Below are positions 58,425-64,000 of a stretch of 64,000 nt of DNA, piece after piece. Within the stretch, counting starts at the first letter, position 1, and every line of letters begins with the position of its first letter. This stretch comes from a virus. A model generated the notes under the pieces. That model did not search any database and was not told where the DNA came from. It worked only from the letters and a program-made list of their open reading frames with translations. The translations under genes and the position numbers were made by a program. The DNA lies in IMG/VR virus record IMGVR_UViG_3300034375_010007, positions 1 to 64,000 of that record; one strand, given 5' to 3'.

Positions 58425-61250
58425 ATGTCAATAGGTTTTAAAGTATATGAAGCTGTAAATGCAAATTTGCTCGGTCTAAATAAAGACGAGCGAAAATCTG
58501 GAGATTATCAGTTACATCCCTTAATCAGAGATGACTGGAGGTCAGTTGATAAATATAGAGATCTGCAGGGCAACGTTCCGGCTTTTACAACCAATCAAGA
58601 TGGTGATTTAATAGTTGAAGAACGTGTGGCTGTTGTAGGATCGACGTTCTTTAGACCTTTCGGAGGCCCGAACAGTGCTTATACCCAGATCGACGGGTCG
58701 AGCCCTAGTGAGACAATAACCATAAAACTGAGAGCAGAAAACTATTTTGCGAATACGGATTGGAATGAGGGGAACATTAATGGAATCCAAGATCTGAATG
58801 ATCTTTTGGAGCAAAATAACCCCGGTGGCGACTTTGCAGGCATTCCCTATTTTGAAAAGTTCTTTCATGTTAACAACCCTAATCTCTCGGAACCTTATGG
58901 GCTGCTGACAACAGACCCGAGAATGGCTGGCGCCACCAGAAATATTAAGCCCATAATGCAGCAAGATTGGACAGCTGGCTTGAGTGCTAGTAATCCTATT
59001 TTTAATCATAAGTTTAATTATCGCTATTATGATCGAACAATGCAGGGTTCCACGTACGATATAGAAGTGGAGTCTACATATAATCTATTTTTAGATACGG
59101 ATCCTGACTATGAGGCTGCTATAGCTGATGTGCCAGAAGCCACAATACCCAACTTCTACCATATTGAGATCTCTACTGGCATTGTTCAGAATAATCCAAA
59201 CGGACTGGTTCCGCCGGCATACAAACTGTTTGATATTAATAATGAAGATTACAGTCAGCTATTAGCAGGAAGCTTAAGCGGGTCGGATATAACCGAAGAC
59301 CAAACCAATTCACAAGGATTTCTACAATTTTACGCAAATAACGTAAGTAACATATCTGAAGATTATAAGACTGATTTTGGAAACGTTGCAGTTTTATCAC
59401 ACGATGTGGCCGATGGAATTCTAAGTGCCATCAATGGCACAATAAGAGATGACAGAGGCACCACCACTGAGCAGGACGATTTCTATGCTATTGAAACCTA
59501 TCCGTTTTACAACAAGATAACAATCCCGTATGCAAATCAATGGGACACGGGCAATAATATAATAGAGACGCTAATTGGCGCCCCCGGCCTCGACCTTGAA
59601 TGGACTCAGAATTTCATTACTTTATTAGAATTATTAATTATTGAGAAATACAAAGGGTCTAATACGCCCTCTACTTCTCTACCTTTTGTGATATACGATA
59701 CCGATGATGGAAATAAAGTTGTTTCTCAAAGTCAAAATGTTGACTTGGCGATAAGAGTGGAAGATGTGTTAAATGCTTTGATTGCTTTGATAAATCAAGA
59801 TACAAGCAACAGCCTTTACCAAGATATAGACGATATTTTTTCAACTGAAAACGGAATCGGAATCGAGAATTATCTTACTGGCGAAGTTCCTCCTCGTGGC
59901 GCTCGTAGCGGCGCCTCGTTTATACAGAATTACGGCGATCCAAGTGCAGCTGATAGCTTTTTTAATAGCTTTTCTAACTGGTATACTAATCTCGATCTTG
60001 ATCAATTGAATGCCGCTAAAAACATCTTTGGCTCATTTAGACTCGGCGGAAACGGAACAACAGGAGAATTCCGAAGAATTTATCAATCCAGACCGGCGAC
60101 ATCAAACCACTCAGATACACCCATTATGTATATGGTTGAGAAAAGGGTGATACCAGTGGGACAGTTATCAGTTGATGCAAATGATTCTAGCACAGTGGTG
60201 CAACGGTTCTTCTTTGGTAGAGACATAGCATCTGCCCCGGGTCAAGAAAAAGGAATTACTTACTACGACACTCAGATCAAGTATGGTGTTCGGTACCAAT
60301 ACGATATCAAGCAAATTAGATTGGTTGTTGGAGAGCGATACTACTATCATGACTATGCATCGATCACCAACTCTGGCTCTGTCCATCAGGGTCGTGCCAT
60401 AGGCAATGCTCTAGGGTTCTATGCGGAAGAGAGCATTGGTATTACTTCAACCCAAACATTCCAAATTGCTAACAATTTGGAAGGATTTAGTTACTTACCT
60501 GAGAATGAGGAGACTCCGTTCATTCCAGTGACCGGTGCCCATCAAGGATATTACGTCTATAAAATCCCAGTACTTGCCGAGATTGGTAGCACCGTTGCCG
60601 ACATAAATGATATCTTTTTTGATGGATTAAGCCCGAATTTGTTTAACGAGACCGTCAGCCCAACTTGGGGTATATCCCCAGACGCATTTGACTTGAACTT
60701 GCTTTTAATACAGATCAGAGGTGGCGACGGTTTTGATGGAAACTTTTCCGGCGGCGCGATTGGTGTGGCAGATGTTGGGGAGCTTCCTCAGTCCACCACG
60801 GACCAGCTATCGGGAGAAAACCCCGTTGCCCTCACCCTGCCTGATGGCGACGACATTCCAGTTCAACAAATGACCGGACAAGCAGCCCAAACAGTACAAC
60901 AACAGGCGACATCCGCAATGGAAGCTGTGATAGCATCACAAATATCATCCGGTCAGATACAGACAGGTCAGGTGAGTATCCCTGGACTCACCAACCTCCC
61001 GGGGAATCCTGGCGGCCCATCTGCTTCTGGTGGATTTGGGGGCAATATACCGAATATCAGCAACTTATCACTTAATCCATCAGATCCGTTGAGTAGTAAT
61101 GTCACTAGCTTGCCTCCGGGAGCAGGGCTACAACAGGATGTTCTTCAAAATGCTGGTATTAATACGGAGCAGAGTGTTGATCAGGGTGTTGCTAGTAATA
61201 TTCAAGACCGGATAATCAATTTCAGAAATAATGGTTATTTAGGTCGATAG
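58425..61250 (+). CDS. Large virion structural protein with Gly/Gln-rich C-terminus
   Basis: A 941-aa protein starting MSIGFKVYEAVNANLLGLNK. A region around 610-700 (MVEKRVIPVGQLSVDAND, then YYDTQIKYGVRYQYDIKQIRL) looks like a fibronectin-type or related beta sandwich. The last ~130 residues are Gly/Pro/Gln/Ser-rich and disordered. Near-identical length to the preceding protein is coincidental: their starts and contents do not match. Probably a tail or fibre-associated protein. Confidence 0.6.
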   Translation: MSIGFKVYEAVNANLLGLNKDERKSGDYQLHPLIRDDWRSVDKYRDLQGNVPAFTTNQDGDLIVEERVAVVGSTFFRPFGGPNSAYTQIDGSSPSETITIKLRAENYFANTDWNEGNINGIQDLNDLLEQNNPGGDFAGIPYFEKFFHVNNPNLSEPYGLLTTDPRMAGATRNIKPIMQQDWTAGLSASNPIFNHKFNYRYYDRTMQGSTYDIEVESTYNLFLDTDPDYEAAIADVPEATIPNFYHIEISTGIVQNNPNGLVPPAYKLFDINNEDYSQLLAGSLSGSDITEDQTNSQGFLQFYANNVSNISEDYKTDFGNVAVLSHDVADGILSAINGTIRDDRGTTTEQDDFYAIETYPFYNKITIPYANQWDTGNNIIETLIGAPGLDLEWTQNFITLLELLIIEKYKGSNTPSTSLPFVIYDTDDGNKVVSQSQNVDLAIRVEDVLNALIALINQDTSNSLYQDIDDIFSTENGIGIENYLTGEVPPRGARSGASFIQNYGDPSAADSFFNSFSNWYTNLDLDQLNAAKNIFGSFRLGGNGTTGEFRRIYQSRPATSNHSDTPIMYMVEKRVIPVGQLSVDANDSSTVVQRFFFGRDIASAPGQEKGITYYDTQIKYGVRYQYDIKQIRLVVGERYYYHDYASITNSGSVHQGRAIGNALGFYAEESIGITSTQTFQIANNLEGFSYLPENEETPFIPVTGAHQGYYVYKIPVLAEIGSTVADINDIFFDGLSPNLFNETVSPTWGISPDAFDLNLLLIQIRGGDGFDGNFSGGAIGVADVGELPQSTTDQLSGENPVALTLPDGDDIPVQQMTGQAAQTVQQQATSAMEAVIASQISSGQIQTGQVSIPGLTNLPGNPGGPSASGGFGGNIPNISNLSLNPSDPLSSNVTSLPPGAGLQQDVLQNAGINTEQSVDQGVASNIQDRIINFRNNGYLGR
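61236..61241 (+). promoter_or_regulatory. Candidate late promoter element TATTTA (416-aa protein)
   Basis: TTATTTAGG overlapping the end of the previous gene; a start 8 bases downstream leaves about 15 bases of leader (with AGAG) to ATG 61264. Confidence 0.35.
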
Positions 61251-61263
61251 AGAGTAATAAATT

Positions 61264-62514
61264 ATGACTACGTTAACAAACTGGTGGCTTGACTTTGATG
61301 AGGTGTACAATAATGGAAGTACGGTCCAATATTCTTATGGTCCATTTGAATATGACTTAAATGGAGATATCAGCGTTCAGCAGTTTTTGGACGACATTAA
61401 TAATAGATTTGTAGGCCGCGCGCTTACTGGGTTCCTCGACTGGCCAACATATGAAATAAGTGCTCAAATTTTAGGAGGGTATTACAACAATGACGCTCCA
61501 AAAAACAACTTCGCGGTAAAATACACGATCACTGCTGCTGACCCTGGAAATCAGTTTGGTGGACTAAGTGAATATAAGATAGCGTTCAGAAGTGGACCAC
61601 ACGGTTCGAACGTTCCTGTTTATATAAATGATGCCCCTGTTCCTCGCGGCGAGATTACCATCAAGTCAGACATGGATACAAGAGCGGCAGTTATCCCATA
61701 TTCAACACATATTAATACTATTTTAGATAACCCGCCTGTTCCGCCAGACTTCAGAATTGTTCCGTTCAGTGGCGTAAGTAATCGTTTGCTATTGTTGCTC
61801 AATTCTAGCACTGGTGAATTTGATGCAACTCCGGTTTTGATTAAAGAAAACGATCTAGAGGCGGTTGTAAATCAGTATGTTGCACAGACAAACAACCCCA
61901 TTACTCTTGAGGATGCTCGGGAACAGATTAACAATAGAACTTTAAAAATAACCTACAAGAACGATGACCCGATCGACAGATACGAAATTTTTAGAACAAC
62001 GACAAAACCAGAGTCATATGCAGACTTTGCGTTATCGGCTGCACCATACAAAACAATTAGCGGCAGAATAACAATGGATAAAAGAGCATCCGGTGCTCAC
62101 TTGATTGATGATATTCAACCTAATACAAAATATTATTATTGTGTTCGAGCAATAGACGTTCATAATAATTTCTCAAACCCAACGCACGTTTTTGAGGCTG
62201 AGTTGGTTGACAACGAAGGACAAGTCTATTTGATTCTAAAGACTATTTATTTTGAAGAAAAAATAGAAAGAACTGAAACAAAGCCCGGAAGAAGGTATAT
62301 TTATATTGAGCCTTCGTTACGTAACTTGGTCTACGATGATTCGATTAGTTCGGATCAAGCATCCAACCAAGCGCCCTCTAGTAACATTCTTGGACCCGCT
62401 GGGGACGCCGATTGTTGGGATAAAACATTGAAAATTAGAGTAACAAGTAAAAAGACAGGCAAGAAAGTAGACTTAAACGTTACATTCAAAAATACTGGAG
62501 TTGTAACTCCATAG
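61264..62514 (+). CDS. Virion protein with fibronectin type III-like domain
   Basis: A 416-aa protein. LKITYKNDDPIDRYEIFRTT to NTKYYYCVRAIDVHNNFSNP (about 230-310) is an Fn3-type beta sandwich, common in phage tail proteins. N- and C-terminal parts are beta-rich with no other family. Likely a fibre or baseplate accessory. Confidence 0.65.
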   Translation: MTTLTNWWLDFDEVYNNGSTVQYSYGPFEYDLNGDISVQQFLDDINNRFVGRALTGFLDWPTYEISAQILGGYYNNDAPKNNFAVKYTITAADPGNQFGGLSEYKIAFRSGPHGSNVPVYINDAPVPRGEITIKSDMDTRAAVIPYSTHINTILDNPPVPPDFRIVPFSGVSNRLLLLLNSSTGEFDATPVLIKENDLEAVVNQYVAQTNNPITLEDAREQINNRTLKITYKNDDPIDRYEIFRTTTKPESYADFALSAAPYKTISGRITMDKRASGAHLIDDIQPNTKYYYCVRAIDVHNNFSNPTHVFEAELVDNEGQVYLILKTIYFEEKIERTETKPGRRYIYIEPSLRNLVYDDSISSDQASNQAPSSNILGPAGDADCWDKTLKIRVTSKKTGKKVDLNVTFKNTGVVTP

Positions 62515-62535
62515 GATTTATTTAAAACAAACAAC

Positions 62536-62541
62536 TATTTA
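62536..62541 (+). promoter_or_regulatory. Candidate late promoter element TATTTA (319-aa protein)
   Basis: CAACTATTTAA, identical over 11 bases to the element before gp25. A start 8 bases downstream leaves a 12-base leader with GAGG before ATG 62561. The other 30-odd bases of the gap (62515-62560) hold an AT-rich stretch with no other signal. Confidence 0.5.
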
Positions 62542-62560
62542 AATAACGAGAGGTAAACAC

Positions 62561-63520
62561 ATGGGATTTCTAGACAATTCAGGCGACATTATATTGGACG
62601 CCGTACTAACAGACACAGGCAGGATGCGCTTGGCAAAGGGCGATGGCACCTTTAGGATTTCGAAATTTGCTTTAGGCGATGACGAAATCGATTACGGACT
62701 ATACGATAAGAACAACGCTAGCGGATCTGCATATTATGACATCACAATTCTTCAGTCTCCGGTTTTAGAAGCTTTTACCAACAACACCTCTCTGATGAAG
62801 TCAAAGCTTTTAACTGTTAACAGAAACGATTTACTTTACCTACCGGTAGTTAAGTTATTCACAACAGCAGGACAGGGCTCAGCGAAGCACTCTTCTGGAA
62901 CGTTCGTCATCCCGGTAGATAAAACTACAATTGACAACCTAGGGACTCTGTCAGAGGGTATTCTAAATGGCTATAAGCCAAACGACGACGTTTCGCACAT
63001 CGCCACCGATCAGGGACTAGACACCACGGAGGTTTCTAACGAAGAGACACTAGCGAGAGATTTGATTGAAACACAGTACATTGTAGAGTTGGACAATCGA
63101 TTGGGACAAATTTTCCCACCTCCATCAGCGCCGGGTTCTACCAACACAAGACTAACTACTGATACAGCGATTCCGGGAGCTACACCATCCTTTATCGATG
63201 ATGACAATATTGCTTCATACTTCTTTAATCTGACTGCTGGAACAGGCTATGTAACAAACTTAGGTGGAACAACCGAATCTTCTGTCGCCGGTCCAAGAGG
63301 AACCAGATTCCAGTTTAGAATTGGCTCGTCTTTGGATTTGAGAACCAGTGATTTTCTTTTCACCCAGATTGGAACATTGGCTACCACAAATCTCTCCAAC
63401 CCATCAGGGAACGACTTGTCGGCAAATCAGTGGAGATTTATTGACTCAACTGTTCGCGTAACAGGTGTTAACACAGGGTATCGTGTAGATGTCCCAATTA
63501 GATTTGTTAAATCGGTATAG
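62561..63520 (+). CDS. Virion structural protein
   Basis: A 319-aa protein starting MGFLDNSGDIILDAVLTDTG, then GTFRISKFALGDDEIDYGLY, an N-terminal pattern seen in tail-tube or baseplate-linked structural proteins of T4-like marine phages (from memory). The body is beta-rich with Thr/Gly-rich loops. Function within the virion uncertain. Confidence 0.65.
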   Translation: MGFLDNSGDIILDAVLTDTGRMRLAKGDGTFRISKFALGDDEIDYGLYDKNNASGSAYYDITILQSPVLEAFTNNTSLMKSKLLTVNRNDLLYLPVVKLFTTAGQGSAKHSSGTFVIPVDKTTIDNLGTLSEGILNGYKPNDDVSHIATDQGLDTTEVSNEETLARDLIETQYIVELDNRLGQIFPPPSAPGSTNTRLTTDTAIPGATPSFIDDDNIASYFFNLTAGTGYVTNLGGTTESSVAGPRGTRFQFRIGSSLDLRTSDFLFTQIGTLATTNLSNPSGNDLSANQWRFIDSTVRVTGVNTGYRVDVPIRFVKSV

Positions 63521-63529
63521 GAATAAAAA

Positions 63530-64000
63530 ATGGCTACTACTTTCAAAACTTTAAATGCAAAAGACGTAATTTCTACGAGGAATCTTCTTCATGAGGCCAT
63601 TCCTATTACCGGACAGATTGTGTCTGGAACTTACAGTGATCTAAATATTAAAAACTTTTCTCACGGGATCTTCCAGTCAGTTTACGATTATCCTTACCTT
63701 AGCTCCTCAGCGAACCATATTTTTGATCTAACGGCTGGCTATGCAGCCACTTCTTCTTTGGCCGGCGCCGGCAATGTGCAGAATGCCAAAAAGATTAACA
63801 TTTATAATCAGATGGCTCAAGTATTGGTCGGGTTTGATGAGAACAATGATATTAGACGATTCGATGAAGATGGAAACCTAACAGATGGCGGTACAAAAAT
63901 TGATGAAGCTTACTTCTTTAACTTTACTCGACTTCTCACAAAGGATGAGGTAAAGAAAGGATCGTTCACACTTGAGCTTGGAGTTAATGCGACATACGGC
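63530..64000 (+). CDS. Virion structural protein, 3' partial
   Basis: Frame open from ATG 63530 to the window end (157 codons). It starts MATTFKTLNAKDVISTRNLL, then HEAIPITGQIVSGTYSDLNI, with beta-rich Ser/Tyr content like its neighbours. Preceded by GGAAT, a weak SD. Follows the 319-aa structural gene by 9 bases and is probably another tail/baseplate component. Confidence 0.6.
   Translation, partial: MATTFKTLNAKDVISTRNLLHEAIPITGQIVSGTYSDLNIKNFSHGIFQSVYDYPYLSSSANHIFDLTAGYAATSSLAGAGNVQNAKKINIYNQMAQVLVGFDENNDIRRFDEDGNLTDGGTKIDEAYFFNFTRLLTKDEVKKGSFTLELGVNATYG

Noticed and set aside
55603-61250. Two adjacent proteins of nearly equal length (939 and 941 aa) as a tandem duplication
   Set aside because: N-termini, internal motifs and C-termini show no visible similarity; equal length seems accidental.

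Overview
The window is a continuous stretch of a tailed bacteriophage genome of the contractile-tail, T4-related (myovirus) type. The support is a T4 gp25-like and gp6-like baseplate wedge pair, a block of very large virion genes on one strand, a T4 gp55-like late sigma factor, head-internal proteins with a T4-style capsid-targeting N-terminus, a PhoH-type ATPase, five clustered tRNA genes and a one-piece tmRNA. Genes are tightly packed (many ATGA and TAATG overlaps) and base composition is moderately AT rich. The auxiliary gene load suggests a large-genome phage of an aquatic Gram-negative host, but the host cannot be read from this sequence.

Layout. 1-1421: kinase-like protein and two small proteins. 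1435-5919 (minus strand): the only reverse operon, yeaH-spoVR-prkA, a bacterial stress/sporulation-associated AAA+/VWA module, closed by a rho-independent terminator and facing a divergent regulatory region. 5989-8139: membrane fatty-acid-hydroxylase-like protein, HNH nuclease, amidase endolysin, and a YciA-type thioesterase interrupted by a one-base frameshift. 8160-17410: probable head and internal-protein block. Four proteins share the N-terminus MKLxLENWxxFLxE, which ends in a T4 gp21-type protease site. The block also holds Cys-rich modular proteins, a HAD-like phosphatase, a metallopeptidase, a ligase-like/nucleotidyltransferase fusion and acidic scaffold-like proteins. 17444-20071: tmRNA, a SpoU-type methyltransferase, class II aldolase, and tRNAs Thr, Ala, Val, Pro and Ser. 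20081-24155: nuclease, nucleotidyltransferase, PIN-PhoH, metallopeptidase and a Cas4/RecB-like nuclease.

24164-33054 is a surface-glycan cassette: three glycosyltransferases, GDP-mannose 4,6-dehydratase, FkbM methyltransferase, a DUF115/sialyltransferase-like protein, neuA, an RraA-like protein, a NeuB without its usual C-terminal domain, and a histidine phosphatase. From about 26655 onward it is visibly more AT rich than its surroundings, and a gene remnant lies at its right edge. 33172-34773 holds small genes and the late sigma factor. 35153-64000 is the baseplate/tail block: a spike-like protein with an M15 peptidase domain, a 1615-aa protein, gp25, gp6, a 509-aa protein, a 2834-aa protein with two lectin-like domains, and further virion proteins. 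The last gene runs off the end.

How it fits together. The sigma factor probably directs late transcription. A recurrent TATTTA element lies just upstream of at least eight genes, and in three cases exactly seven bases before an SD-less ATG, so it is a candidate late promoter that may give leaderless mRNAs. tmRNA, tRNAs and the RNA methyltransferase would support translation. The glycan cassette may decorate virions or alter the host envelope. The most unusual content is the complete phage-borne yeaH-spoVR-prkA operon, the tagged internal proteins, the ligase/nucleotidyltransferase fusion and the promoter/leaderless pattern.
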